A DNA stretch of 55,659 bases from a virus. Below the pieces are notes generated by a model that was given only the letters and a program-made list of their open reading frames with translations, was not told the DNA's origin and searched no databases. Positions 7,411 through 16,329 of the stretch are shown piece after piece. The stretch's first letter is position 1. Each line of letters starts with the position of its first letter. The DNA lies in the IMG/VR virus record IMGVR_UViG_3300005647_000001, positions 1-55,659 of that record. One strand, given 5' to 3'. The translations under genes and the position numbers were made by a program.

Positions 7411-7631
7411 TATTGTTTCACCCCCTCCGACGATGCTTTGTCGAGCGGACCGATACCCGTTGGCATGTCCGGGTCGAGATCGAGCAGATCGTCGATTGCT
7501 GACCAATACTCTGACTCGTCGGTGTAGACGACTGCCCCATCCGGTGGCGGCGCGGCGTGCTCTCCTGGCCCGCCGGAACTGAACCCGGACCCGTCCGCGG
7601 CGTGGTGAATCCACCACACAATGCAGGTCAT
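7410..7631 (-). CDS. Hypothetical acidic protein before lysis genes
   Basis: 73 residues. Begins MTCIVWWIHHAADGSG, then a Gly/Pro linker and an acidic helix (DDLLDLDPDM). ATGA overlap at the start with the upstream virion gene and TAATG overlap at the end with the 35-residue membrane protein. No family was recognised. Confidence 0.6.
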   Translation of the reverse strand: MTCIVWWIHHAADGSGFSSGGPGEHAAPPPDGAVVYTDESEYWSAIDDLLDLDPDMPTGIGPLDKASSEGVKQ

Positions 7632-8275
7632 ACAATCACCGGCCTTTTCGGGATAGTCAGAATCGATGCCATGGGCTCCGCTATAGCGACCGAAGCGAAC
7701 GGGGCGCCGCCGGCGCCGCCGGCGACGGCTCTGGCCCGATAGCGAACTTGCGCTTCGATCGATTCGTTCTTATTGACAGGACCGCACCAGGTAGCCGCGC
7801 CGATGTACTGGGACTGGGTTCTTAGCGGCGTGGTGTTTCGTTCGTCAAAGTTCGCTCGGCCTGCAGAAAAGTTCGTGAACGCTGTTGACCCGTTGACCAC
7901 TACCCGATAGTCAGCAATCAACGCCAGCCACGTGTTGCGTTGGCGCATCAGAGCCCACCCGAAAGACCAGTCCACGTCGGCGATGGCATCGCAGTCAGCG
8001 GTCATCGCCGTGATCGTTCTCCAAGTTCCGGCGATGTCTTGGAGCGCTCCGCCCGGCGGCAACGTCTGAGAGCCGTACACCCGGATTTGGTTCCGGGCGC
8101 AGCCCGGTTCGCAGAACCGGAGAATGACACCAACAACACCGTCTTCGCATACCAGCTGAAACAGGGCGCCGTCATCTGGTGCTTGTTGTTGGGGTACAGA
8201 CCCGCAAAGAACTCCGGGCGTGATGGGATTGTTCCCGCAGTTCGGGCACGGCGCGGCCAACGATTCAGCGACCAT
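7628..8275 (-). CDS. Virion-associated protein, paralog of the 19713-20360 product
   Basis: 215 residues. An N-terminal Cys pair (CPNCGNNP) and further cysteines are followed by a beta-rich C-terminal half. That half matches the protein encoded at 19713-20360: ADYRVVVNGS versus ARYLVNGT, ESIEAQVRYRAR versus ASIGVQVRHRLR, and a terminal IPKRPVIV versus VPRTIVTG. The two look like copies of a virion-surface or fibre domain. Start chosen at the ATG sharing a base with the upstream TGA (TGATG); an earlier in-frame codon at 8326 is possible. Follows tail-tip genes. Confidence 0.65.
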   Translation of the reverse strand: MVAESLAAPCPNCGNNPITPGVLCGSVPQQQAPDDGALFQLVCEDGVVGVILRFCEPGCARNQIRVYGSQTLPPGGALQDIAGTWRTITAMTADCDAIADVDWSFGWALMRQRNTWLALIADYRVVVNGSTAFTNFSAGRANFDERNTTPLRTQSQYIGAATWCGPVNKNESIEAQVRYRARAVAGGAGGAPFASVAIAEPMASILTIPKRPVIV

Positions 8276-9114
8276 CAGAACCCCGTCGGCGTATTCCACA
8301 CGACCTGTTGCTGGGTGGATTCCCAACCATCAAAACAGATCGTGAAGTTACCGAGTTGGCTTTGCCCATTCACGCTTCCCGGTTCCACAGTGGTGGATTG
8401 CACCCAGGACAGGGCGGTGGTCATCGTCACAGACTGGAATGCCGGCACAATGAAGCACGGCCCGCGGATTTCGCGTGACTCGACGTGGGTCCCTACCCTG
8501 CTTGTCAGGATCCGGCAGTTCGGGTCCATCACCGCGAAGTCATTGAGCGAGAACCCAGCAGACGTCGAAACGGTGTTGTTCGCTGTCAAGATGTACGGAA
8601 ACGCTGAGGCTTCCCATTCTGCTTCTTTGATATTGATTGATGCTCGCAACACCAGGGGGTAGCACTGCGCTTCGATCGTGATCGTTTCCGTTTTGATCGG
8701 GATCGTACCCTCCTTCAATTCCACGGTCTGAGTTGCCCCGCCAGGGCTGCACAGACACACCGGCCGCGGCGCACGGTCCGCCCACAAGCACCAGGTCCCG
8801 TCCGGTTGCCGGAACCGGTACAGGCCGTGCTGGCATGCAATCCGCTGGTTGGTCGTCTGGTCGAAAGCGCTTGGCGGGCCGTTGCTGGCCAACCCGCCGC
8901 CGGCATCGTCAGGTAGGTACGTGGCGAAATGATCGCAGATCGCTACGTCCAGGCCTGCTTCGCTGTAGTCCAGGCACCCGTCAGCGCCGGTAGTCGGAGG
9001 CTTCTCCCGGAGGACACCGTCATCGCACAGCCGCACGAACGCAGTCGTTGTGTCAGCCGCGTCGCCAGGTTTAAGCCCGATCGTCGCTGATTCTTGCAAA
9101 GGGAAAACGGCCAT
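8275..9114 (-). CDS. Minor tail / tail-tip protein (hypothetical)
   Basis: 279 residues, beta-rich and cysteine-rich (CLDYSEAGLDVAICDHF, WCLWADRAPRPVCLC). It lies in the tail-tip block between the putative hub-type tail protein and the 215-residue paralog. A segment RFRQPDGTWCLW resembles short aromatic repeats of fibre proteins. No family assignment is possible by eye. Confidence 0.6.
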   Translation of the reverse strand: MAVFPLQESATIGLKPGDAADTTTAFVRLCDDGVLREKPPTTGADGCLDYSEAGLDVAICDHFATYLPDDAGGGLASNGPPSAFDQTTNQRIACQHGLYRFRQPDGTWCLWADRAPRPVCLCSPGGATQTVELKEGTIPIKTETITIEAQCYPLVLRASINIKEAEWEASAFPYILTANNTVSTSAGFSLNDFAVMDPNCRILTSRVGTHVESREIRGPCFIVPAFQSVTMTTALSWVQSTTVEPGSVNGQSQLGNFTICFDGWESTQQQVVWNTPTGF

Positions 9115-9140
9115 GAGGATCTAAGTATTGCCCACCGGCG

Positions 9141-10205
9141 TTACGGGGTGATTCTGGGCGGCCCGAGAACAGGGGACATCACCCGCATCTCGCAAGCGAC
9201 TTCGGCGAACACCATCCCAGCAACGCGCATCCACCCATCCACCCGCCCGCACCAGGTCTCCACGTCGACGTTGACGTGCAACCCCGGCCGGATCTCATTC
9301 AGGTCGAGCGGGAACCGGCACAAGCTCGCTGTCTTAGCGTCGCCACCAGTCAAGAAATCGCCGGCGCAATCCCCGGTCGATGATCGCAACGCGACACCAT
9401 CAGCCTCGACCTGGGTGTCAACGTCGGAAACAATCGGGTCCCCATCAGACGAAGCGATCCATTCGATCAGCCCGCCGCACTCCGGGAGCACCGCGTCTTT
9501 CGTGTCTATCGGGAACGACCCGAGGCGTTGACCTCCTCCGCCGGCCGGGTCATACGGCACCCCGGTCAGTGTCCGGGCGGCGAACAGATCCTGGACCAAA
9601 CCCAAAGACCGGCCGTCATCAGACCACGCCTGATTCGTGAGCGTCACGTCAGCCCGACCGTAATCATGCGGGCCGATCCACATTTCGTCGCCGATCACGA
9701 ACCCTCGCACCAGCCCATCAAGCTGCTTCATTGCAGCCGAAATGTACCCGCCGATCTCATCAGGCGAACCCGCAGACACGCCCGCATCGTTGACGTTGAA
9801 AGTCTCAATGCCGGTCGGGTCGCATGCGCCGGCAGCCTCCATCAGCAAAAGGAACTGCTGGGCGGCGTCGCGGGACCCGGTGATCAACGTCCGGAGCAAC
9901 CGCAGTTGATAGCGGGCCCACAAGGACCGGTCCGATGCTGTCGCGTCGATCTTGCCGGGTTTCGAAGCGTCCCACTTCGTGAGCGGCCCCGCGTACAGGT
10001 CTTCCCCGCCGACGGTGACCACGAGCTCATCCCGGCCGACGACCGGAGACGCAGGGCAGCACCCCCACCCCAAACCTTCATAGTTCAGGTTCGCTTCGGC
10101 TACGCCGTCCTCGACCCATTCCCACGTCGTCGATCGGCCCTCTCCTGGCAGCAACGTTTCATCGCCCGTGAACCGGTTCACGATCCGCACCTCGGCACCG
10201 CTCAC
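9141..10205 (-). CDS. Minor tail protein (baseplate-hub-like)
   Basis: 354 residues. The N-terminus (VRIVNRFTGDETLLPG...TTWEWVEDG) and the VGGEDLYAGPLTKWDASKPG segment resemble the Gp37-like minor tail proteins of actinophages that form the tail hub. A GTG start overlaps the upstream TGA (GTGA). A downstream region has the WIASSDGDPIVSDVDTQV and LNEIRPGLHVNVDVETW patterns of such hubs. Exact role inferred from position two genes after the tape measure. Confidence 0.65.
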   Translation of the reverse strand: MSGAEVRIVNRFTGDETLLPGEGRSTTWEWVEDGVAEANLNYEGLGWGCCPASPVVGRDELVVTVGGEDLYAGPLTKWDASKPGKIDATASDRSLWARYQLRLLRTLITGSRDAAQQFLLLMEAAGACDPTGIETFNVNDAGVSAGSPDEIGGYISAAMKQLDGLVRGFVIGDEMWIGPHDYGRADVTLTNQAWSDDGRSLGLVQDLFAARTLTGVPYDPAGGGGQRLGSFPIDTKDAVLPECGGLIEWIASSDGDPIVSDVDTQVEADGVALRSSTGDCAGDFLTGGDAKTASLCRFPLDLNEIRPGLHVNVDVETWCGRVDGWMRVAGMVFAEVACEMRVMSPVLGPPRITP

Positions 10206-11617
10206 GTGGAGTACTCCGGAGCGAGCCACGCCTCCATGGTCAAATCAGTCAATTCGCGGAACGGCCGCGGGTCGCATGACGTTTGAATCGCTATCCAATA
10301 CTGGTCGCCGCAAGTCATCGCACCGCAAGACTCGACGCTCAGAGCCCCAGTCCTGCATTCGCCGGTGACGCACCTCGAGCGGACCGTCCCTTCCCGGCCG
10401 TCCCAGGTCAACACTTCATAGCTATCGAGCCGTGGGATCTCCAACGCGTGAACCGGTTTCACATTGCAGTAGAACGCGTTCCCAGCAACGGTCATAGGGT
10501 CCGGGATCCCCGGTGACGCCTTCCACACCAAGACCCGCACATTGTCCACCGGGTCCTGACCGTTACGCAGTTCAACAATTGGGACCGCAACAATCGACGC
10601 CGGCAGCGACGGCGTCAACAGGCTCATCGTCCGCCACGATGCCGGCTGTCGGAACCCGCCGCGTGACTGGATCCGGCCGCCGCGCCGCACCCGGGCCCGG
10701 GCCGGGGAACACGCCCCAGTCGGATGGTTCCCGGCACACACGGTGCACGCCGGATCGGTGATGATGATCCGACCGACGTGGCAACCCGGAGGCGGACCAT
10801 CTTTGCAGTCAGTGACAACGCTTTCTTCGAGCAGCGGCAAGTCCATCTGGGTGAGTTCCCCAACCCGGATCGGGTTCCCGTGGGTCTGACCGGACCGCAC
10901 CGAAAACCGGATCACGATCCGCCGACTGAAACAGTTCGGGATCACCCGATCAGTGAGCGCGTCGATCGACTCGAACCGTACGCCGGCGAGATCACGGACG
11001 CCGTCGTCATACATCATCCGGGCCGGCGGCGGATCTCCCAACGGCGCCGCAATGTAGTGGTCATCGTCGCCGAGCGTCAGAACCGGCCGGGCCGGGTCCA
11101 GCGCGGGTGCCGCCGCTGGGGTGGTGTCCTCGCAAGGGCAATGCCCCAACCCGCGCAACCGGAAATCGTTGCACCGCAAGCACTCAGACCGGTACACCCG
11201 GTTCGCCCAATTGAGCCACGCTTCCAACCCGCGTTCAGACGTAGCGAACACGGTCCCTGTCTGAGTGAGGTATGGCCGCAGTGGCGTGTCGGCCTCAGCG
11301 ATCCGGGAAGACGCCCCGTATTCGAGGATGGTCCCGAGGCCATCGTTCGGGTTGTACGCATCCGGGAGAAACCCGAGCGCTTCCCACGTCGCCGGGTTCA
11401 TCGGGTCCACCCACGGCGCTCCGTCACTCAGCGGCGTGTCATAGGCACCGGTGTTGTAGGTCCAGCACCCGCACCCGGTCGGGCAGTTCGATCTGATCCG
11501 AACATGGTTTGGCAGCAAGTTCTTGATGTAGGTGCATGTGCGCGCCCGGTTCAATACCTCGGTGCACACCCCGGAGCACTGGTCATGCATCTGCAGGTAC
11601 CCGTGGAAGTTACGCAT
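10202..11617 (-). CDS. Distal/minor tail protein, cysteine-rich
   Basis: 471 residues immediately after the tape measure, the usual position of the distal tail protein. Overlaps the tape-measure stop by 8 bases (ATGCGTAA). It is rich in paired cysteines (CPTGCGCW, CLRCNDFRLRGLGHCPC, CTVCAGNHPTGAC), suggesting metal sites or disulfides. No catalytic motif was seen. Confidence 0.65.
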   Translation of the reverse strand: MRNFHGYLQMHDQCSGVCTEVLNRARTCTYIKNLLPNHVRIRSNCPTGCGCWTYNTGAYDTPLSDGAPWVDPMNPATWEALGFLPDAYNPNDGLGTILEYGASSRIAEADTPLRPYLTQTGTVFATSERGLEAWLNWANRVYRSECLRCNDFRLRGLGHCPCEDTTPAAAPALDPARPVLTLGDDDHYIAAPLGDPPPARMMYDDGVRDLAGVRFESIDALTDRVIPNCFSRRIVIRFSVRSGQTHGNPIRVGELTQMDLPLLEESVVTDCKDGPPPGCHVGRIIITDPACTVCAGNHPTGACSPARARVRRGGRIQSRGGFRQPASWRTMSLLTPSLPASIVAVPIVELRNGQDPVDNVRVLVWKASPGIPDPMTVAGNAFYCNVKPVHALEIPRLDSYEVLTWDGREGTVRSRCVTGECRTGALSVESCGAMTCGDQYWIAIQTSCDPRPFRELTDLTMEAWLAPEYST

Positions 11618-14606
11618 TTCGAGCTCTCGCTATCTGGCGGCGGACAGCTGCGCCGACCTGGGTCCCCCACAACGGGGCCGGCCCGGCCGGCGGCGGGCCG
11701 GTCACGTTCACGATCACGTCGCCGATCGACTGGTCAACACTCGACGGTTCACCGCTGCCGGCAGCAGCCGGTTCCGGCGGGGCGATCATCGCGGCGAGTT
11801 CCCGGAAGAACCCCCCGTCGTCGAATTTCGCGAGGAGCCCAGCGTTATGACGGAACGGTTGCCCAGCGTTCAAAGCGAGTTCTTCGTTGTTGTTTTCCGC
11901 CAGTCGGAACACGGACCCGCCCGGTCGGGGCTTCACGATGCCGCCCAACGCCAACCCCGGGATGCGACTGGCCAAACCGCCGATGCCGTCAACAACTCCG
12001 GACACTGACGGGATCCGCCCAATGGCCGATATCAAAGATTCGACGGCGCCGATCGCTGATTGGATCGGACTTGTCAGCGTGCTGACCGCTGACGCTACAG
12101 ACCCGAACACGCTGGAAGCGATCGACCCGAGAGTCGAGAACGGCGGCCCGGTGAACACGCTGGTCACGGCGCTGATAGCTGACGTGACCCCGGACCGCAG
12201 AATCCCCAACGCAGCCGATGTCGCCGAGTTCACCGTCGACCACGCCGAACTGACCGCAGAAGTCACCGTTGAAAATGCGGACGTGATCGTTGATGTCAGC
12301 GCTGACAACGCTGCGCTCACCGCTCCGGTAACAGCGGACCACGCCGCTGAGGTAGCACCGGTCACTGCGGACCACGCCGAACTGACCGTGGATGTCACCG
12401 CCGACAACGCTGCGGAGATTGTGGACGTCACCGATGACCACGCAGCCGATGTCGCTCCGGTCACCGCTGACCACCCCGCCGAAATAGCGCCGGTCACGCC
12501 GCTGATCCATCCGGAAACGGTGCCGCTGATAGACGCCGTCGCTGATGACACCGTGCCGCTGATGGCCTCCCACACCCCGGAGAACAAGACGGCAAGCTCT
12601 CCGAACACCGGACCGAAAAGGTTACCCAGGATCTCAAACAGGCCAGTGATGCGGATGACCACGATGTCGATCAGACCGGTGATGATCCCCTGCAGCGAAG
12701 TCCACGCCCCGGAGAAGTCACCGGTGATGAGCTGCGCCACCAGGTTGATGACATCAATGATGACACCGAACGCCGGTCCGACCTGCTCGATCAGTATTCC
12801 GATGAACGGGATGACCACATCAGTGACCAGGAACTGCAGCGCCGCGGTGACCGCCTCAACGTCGAGACGTTGAAACGCCGCTGACACCTCCGCTATTGCC
12901 GCCTGCAACGCTGGAGCGACATCAGTGGCGAATGATTCCACGATGGTGCCCAGGACAGGCCCCAGAACCTCAGCGAATTGTGACAGGATCGGCCCGACAG
13001 ACTCGAACGCCGTTTGGAACACCGCAGATATTTGCGGTCCGAGACCGGAAAGAGACTCAGCGAACGGGCTGAGTACTTCGCCGACGGCAGTGAACGCTGA
13101 CGACAACCCGGCGCTGATCTGCGGTGCCACACTCAACGCCAAATCGAGGCCTGCAGCAACAAACGGTGTGATGGCCTCAGCGGCGCCGAGGAACGCTATC
13201 TGGGCTTGGGACTTGATCCTGTCGAACGTCCGGCCGAGGGTGTCGTCCATGACTTCATAGGCGGTGCCGGTAGCGCCGGCGGTCTCACCGAACTCATCCA
13301 GCACACCTTGAAAATCCTCAGCGTTCTTGCCGGTCAACGCCAGGATTGCCTGGCCAGCTTCGACCGACCCGAACAGTTCATTTGTGCCGACGCCGGCGTC
13401 AGCCGCGGCGGTCTCGAGGATGTCGAGCGCTCCGGCGAGGTCACCGCCGTTGGCGATGAACTGCGGGAACGTTTCACCCGATACTTCCTGAAACGCTTCA
13501 TTGACTGATGAACCGGAGTCCTGCAGCTCAGCCAGCGCGCCTTTCAGCTGGGTGGTCGCCACCGACGTCGGTGTACCGAGCGATGTGATCTGGGCGAGCG
13601 CCGCGGCAACGTCATCGAACTCGACGCCCAACGACGACGCGATCGGGGCCACATCAAAGATGGTGGATGACAGCTGATTGAAGTCCGTTTTACCGAGCCT
13701 GACAGCGGTGAAAAGCGCGTCGCTCGCCTCAGCAGTCGACAAGACATCTGACCCGTAGGCGTTCGTGACCGACGTCAACCCGTCGACCGCGGTCTCGAGA
13801 TCCGATACGCCGGCGATCGCCGCTTCGTTTGCCTGCCCCAAGAAATCGAAAACGCTGTCCGTCGGCACCCCGGCAGAAATGGCCTGATAGAGCGCCGGGA
13901 GCACATCGTTGGTGGTCAGCCCTGCCTCCAGGGCGAACGCTTTGATCTCATCACCGAGCGCGCCGATCCCGGCGTTATCGAGCCCGGGCAACAAGGTGGT
14001 CACTTCCGCCAACCCGGTCTCGAACGAAGCGAACGACGTGACCAGAGTCCCGGCAGTAGCGGCGAGGCCGGCCAACCCGGCGGCGGGTCCCGCTATCGGC
14101 AGAGACCCGAGGGCGCCGCCTAGGCCGGTGACTGATGTCCCGAGGCTGGCGATCTGGCCGGCGGCGTCCTGGATGCCGGCGGTGTTCACATCAACGTCGA
14201 CGCTGACCCGTTGGCTCAGCCTCGATATCAGGCTTTCCGCTTCCCGCACGTCACCGGTCGCTACCTCGACCGCGACATCGACGGTGTCAGACAGACCGGC
14301 GATCAGACCTTCCGCCGCGGCGAGGTCCCCAACGCCGACTTCGACGCCGACGTCAACGGTGCCGCCCAGGTCAGCGATCAGACCTTCCGCAGCGGCAAGG
14401 TCACCAACGGCCACCTCCGGGCTGATGAGCGGGCTCAGCCCTTCAATGGCAGCGAGGTCAGACACCAACGAATCCAGGCCGGTGGAGTCAACGTCAATGC
14501 CGACGCTGACGGACCCGTTCAAGCTGGCGATCAGGCCTTCCAACGCCGTGAGCTCGTTAATGGCGCTGTCAGCTCTGATCTCGATTTCTACAACGCGGGG
14601 GGCCAT
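11610..14606 (-). CDS. Tape measure protein (TP901 type)
   Basis: 998 residues, setting tail length. The N-terminal 150 residues contain three near-tandem repeats of GDLAAAEGLIA(D/G)L plus a VDV strand. The TP901 core follows at about 195-330 (LAEVTTLLPGLDNAGIGALG and LTTNDVLPALYQAISAGVPT). Next is a long hydrophobic stretch (about 480-690), then about 120 residues of 11-12-residue SA-W-S-AVTGATS repeats (about 710-830). The C-terminus has ALGGIVKPRPGGSVFRLAEN, a common tape-measure tail motif. It is preceded by frameshifting chaperone genes, as expected. Confidence 0.93.
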   Translation of the reverse strand: MAPRVVEIEIRADSAINELTALEGLIASLNGSVSVGIDVDSTGLDSLVSDLAAIEGLSPLISPEVAVGDLAAAEGLIADLGGTVDVGVEVGVGDLAAAEGLIAGLSDTVDVAVEVATGDVREAESLISRLSQRVSVDVDVNTAGIQDAAGQIASLGTSVTGLGGALGSLPIAGPAAGLAGLAATAGTLVTSFASFETGLAEVTTLLPGLDNAGIGALGDEIKAFALEAGLTTNDVLPALYQAISAGVPTDSVFDFLGQANEAAIAGVSDLETAVDGLTSVTNAYGSDVLSTAEASDALFTAVRLGKTDFNQLSSTIFDVAPIASSLGVEFDDVAAALAQITSLGTPTSVATTQLKGALAELQDSGSSVNEAFQEVSGETFPQFIANGGDLAGALDILETAAADAGVGTNELFGSVEAGQAILALTGKNAEDFQGVLDEFGETAGATGTAYEVMDDTLGRTFDRIKSQAQIAFLGAAEAITPFVAAGLDLALSVAPQISAGLSSAFTAVGEVLSPFAESLSGLGPQISAVFQTAFESVGPILSQFAEVLGPVLGTIVESFATDVAPALQAAIAEVSAAFQRLDVEAVTAALQFLVTDVVIPFIGILIEQVGPAFGVIIDVINLVAQLITGDFSGAWTSLQGIITGLIDIVVIRITGLFEILGNLFGPVFGELAVLFSGVWEAISGTVSSATASISGTVSGWISGVTGAISAGWSAVTGATSAAWSSVTSTISAALSAVTSTVSSAWSAVTGATSAAWSAVTGAVSAALSALTSTITSAFSTVTSAVSSAWSTVNSATSAALGILRSGVTSAISAVTSVFTGPPFSTLGSIASSVFGSVASAVSTLTSPIQSAIGAVESLISAIGRIPSVSGVVDGIGGLASRIPGLALGGIVKPRPGGSVFRLAENNNEELALNAGQPFRHNAGLLAKFDDGGFFRELAAMIAPPEPAAAGSGEPSSVDQSIGDVIVNVTGPPPAGPAPLWGTQVGAAVRRQIARARNA

Positions 14607-14612
14607 GGGCTC

Positions 14613-15328
14613 TCATTGTTCCACGTCGCCGCGCAGGAACCGATGCCGGATCCGGCGGCGTTGCTCCAGGATGGACATGGACGCCAACGGGTTCACCAGT
14701 AGCGACACGGCAAAGTCCAAAGCGACCCACCGGCCGGTCCCCCACCGTTCGATCATCACGTCGTCATACCCCGCGGCGCGGGAATGAGCAACAAACGCGA
14801 TGGTGTTTTCCGCCGCCACGGCGGCTACTGCAAAAAAGAATCAGGGTCCGTGAGGATCCGGTTCAGCATCCCGTTGATAGCGGACCGGGCGTCAGACGCT
14901 GTGACCCCGTCGCGTTCTTCTTTGGACTTCTGCAGCCACGCCAGCTGGTCCCGCCGGTACTTCGCGGACGTTTGAGGCCCGAAGATCTGATCGATCATTG
15001 CTGATACCTGAGCGAGACCGTCACCTGCCTGGGTGGCCTGAGCGGCCAGAATCAGGATGTCGCGAGTTTCGCTGTCGGCGAGGTCGAGACGGACTTCGTA
15101 CCGTCCCCACGGGAAATTCAGGATTACCGGGTCCTGCTCGGTGGCGCCGGTTTCGTTCACCGGCGGCGGGACAGGGTCGCGCTGCTCCTGTCCTGGGACA
15201 GGCTCTGGTGGCCGCACTGACGGAGACACCGCCCGCATTGACGCCGGCAGCGGCGGATGCTCCGGTTCCGTGTTGGTGATGAACTCTTCGAAGTCGATCT
15301 CTTTGGGGGCGTTCGGGTCAGTTGTCAT
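14613..15328 (-). CDS. Tail assembly chaperone GT fusion made by -1 frameshift
   Basis: The upstream frame (14825-15328) ends just after a T TTT TTG slippery heptamer. A one-base backward slip there joins it to the frame ending at 14613, which continues through FAVAAVAAENTIAFVAHSRA to a basic, helical C-terminus (LEQRRRIRHRFLRGDVEQ). The combined product is about 237 residues. Lambda G/GT-type chaperones just before the tape measure use the same arrangement in most siphoviruses. The second frame has an ATG at 14819 but no ribosome-binding site, supporting translation by frameshifting. Confidence 0.8.
14825..15328 (-). CDS. Tail assembly chaperone (G-like)
   Basis: 167 residues: a disordered Pro/Glu-rich N-terminal half (about 1-75), then a globular domain (DPVILNFPWGRYEVRLDLAD, ILILAAQATQAGDG) typical of actinophage tail assembly chaperones, ending ILTDPDSFLQ. 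The ATG at 15328 is preferred over a GTG nine bases upstream. It lies directly upstream of the slippery site and the tape measure. Confidence 0.8.
   Translation of the reverse strand: MTTDPNAPKEIDFEEFITNTEPEHPPLPASMRAVSPSVRPPEPVPGQEQRDPVPPPVNETGATEQDPVILNFPWGRYEVRLDLADSETRDILILAAQATQAGDGLAQVSAMIDQIFGPQTSAKYRRDQLAWLQKSKEERDGVTASDARSAINGMLNRILTDPDSFLQ
14831..14837 (-). promoter_or_regulatory. Programmed -1 frameshift slippery heptamer (TTTTTTG)
   Basis: On the minus strand the zero-frame codons are TCT TTT TTG CAG TAG. The heptamer T TTT TTG fits the X XXY YYZ rule, and slipping back one base opens the next frame (TTT GCA GTA GCC). The stop follows two codons later. Position and phase match known G/GT frameshift sites. 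Confidence 0.8.
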
Positions 15329-15356
15329 GGCGGCCACGTTACCCGTCGCGCCGGGG

Positions 15357-16010
15357 TCAACCGATGAGCGATTCGAGCTTCGCTCGGAACCCGGACCAGC
15401 CGCCGGTCTCCCACGTGCTGATCGTCCCGGTCAGCCTCGGTCGGGTGCACCGCCGGCCGGGCGGCGCGCACCGGGCGAAACACTGGCACCATTTGTCTTC
15501 GATGCCCATAGCGAACGCGTTCATTTCCCGGGACCGCCAGAACGCGTGCGACGTGGTGGTGTGATTCTGGTTGCCGGCGGTAGGGCAGTCATGCGGGTCC
15601 GATGGGTACAACGGCGGGACCTCCCCGCATTGCTGGCACTCCCCGAGGATTGAATGGTCACCGTCGCACTGCGGGACGGTCTGGTCCAGGATCGTGGGGG
15701 ACCCGCACCGGCCGACCACGAAATCGAACTGGTTGAAACACATTGTCACGCACGCCGCCCGGTCGTACTCCATCCGGATACCGGACGGCGAAAACAGCAT
15801 GAATGAGCACTGGCACGGCGGAAGGTTCGGCAAACCCGCAGAACCGCGCCCGTACCCGGTGTGGGATGCGTACCGGTGCTTCACCTTTGGGAGCCCGCAC
15901 GCAACAGCGATCTGTTGGGCGGCGGTGAGCAGGCAGCACCCGGCGCGGAACGGTAGGTCAGCCAGCTTGTCCGGCATCACCTCGACCTGGTCTATGTCGA
16001 TGAGCGTCAC
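15357..16010 (-). CDS. Tail terminator/connector-region protein, cysteine-rich
   Basis: 217 residues, starting at a GTG. It lies between an HK97 gp10-like gene and the tail chaperones, where a tail terminator or tail completion protein is expected. It contains many cysteines (LPPCQCSF, CVTMCFNQFDFVVGRCG, CDGDHSILGECQQCG, CPTAGNQ, WCQCFARCAPPGRRC). No specific family was recognised. Confidence 0.6.
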   Translation of the reverse strand: MTLIDIDQVEVMPDKLADLPFRAGCCLLTAAQQIAVACGLPKVKHRYASHTGYGRGSAGLPNLPPCQCSFMLFSPSGIRMEYDRAACVTMCFNQFDFVVGRCGSPTILDQTVPQCDGDHSILGECQQCGEVPPLYPSDPHDCPTAGNQNHTTTSHAFWRSREMNAFAMGIEDKWCQCFARCAPPGRRCTRPRLTGTISTWETGGWSGFRAKLESLIG

Positions 16011-16011
16011 G

Positions 16012-16329
16012 TCAGAATCCCATTTCGTCCATGGATTGGTTCACGGCCTTATCCCACGTTTCCTGAGCGGTGACCTTGTTCCACCACCCGAGGTGAGGTT
16101 CCCTGTTGTCCCAGTACGTGCCGTAATCAAACTCGAGGACTCCGGCGCGGGTCGTTGATTCCAGCACGGCGAACAGGTTGGCCGGGCCGTCCACCAGGTC
16201 CACGCCCAGAGACAGCGCCCCGGTGTCGAATGGCATGTCCGGATCTTCACGGGCCATCTCAATGAAGATCTCGACGGCGCGAACCATGACCGCTTCAAGG
16301 TCCTCGAGCAGTTCGTCAGCCAGGTTCAC
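16012..16329 (-). CDS. HK97 gp10-like head-tail joining protein
   Basis: 105 residues. The pattern of an N-terminal amphipathic helix (LEDLEAVMVRAVEIFIEMA), MPFDTGALSLGVDLVDG, then STTRAGVLEFDYGTYWDN and a C-terminal helix matches HK97 gp10/tail-completion proteins. These have a DTG-L-S strand and a Y-xx-Y-x-xxxE segment. GTG start in a GTGA overlap with the upstream connector gene. Confidence 0.7.
   Translation of the reverse strand: MNLADELLEDLEAVMVRAVEIFIEMAREDPDMPFDTGALSLGVDLVDGPANLFAVLESTTRAGVLEFDYGTYWDNREPHLGWWNKVTAQETWDKAVNQSMDEMGF

Noticed and set aside
7303-7635. A 110-residue version of the small membrane protein at 7303
   Set aside because: The extra N-terminal part is arginine-rich antisense-like sequence overlapping the 73-residue gene; a strong ribosome-binding site precedes the internal ATG at 7410.
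10724-12085. Long plus-strand open frames opposite the tail genes (also at 21245, 24245, 16590)
   Set aside because: They mirror real minus-strand genes with strong family signals, are rich in Arg/Pro as expected from antisense of GC-rich codons, and have no ribosome-binding sites or recognisable motifs.
12180-12500. Short DNA repeats within the tape measure gene as a recombination hotspot
   Set aside because: They encode the 11-12-residue SA-W-S-AVTGATS protein repeats typical of tape measure proteins.
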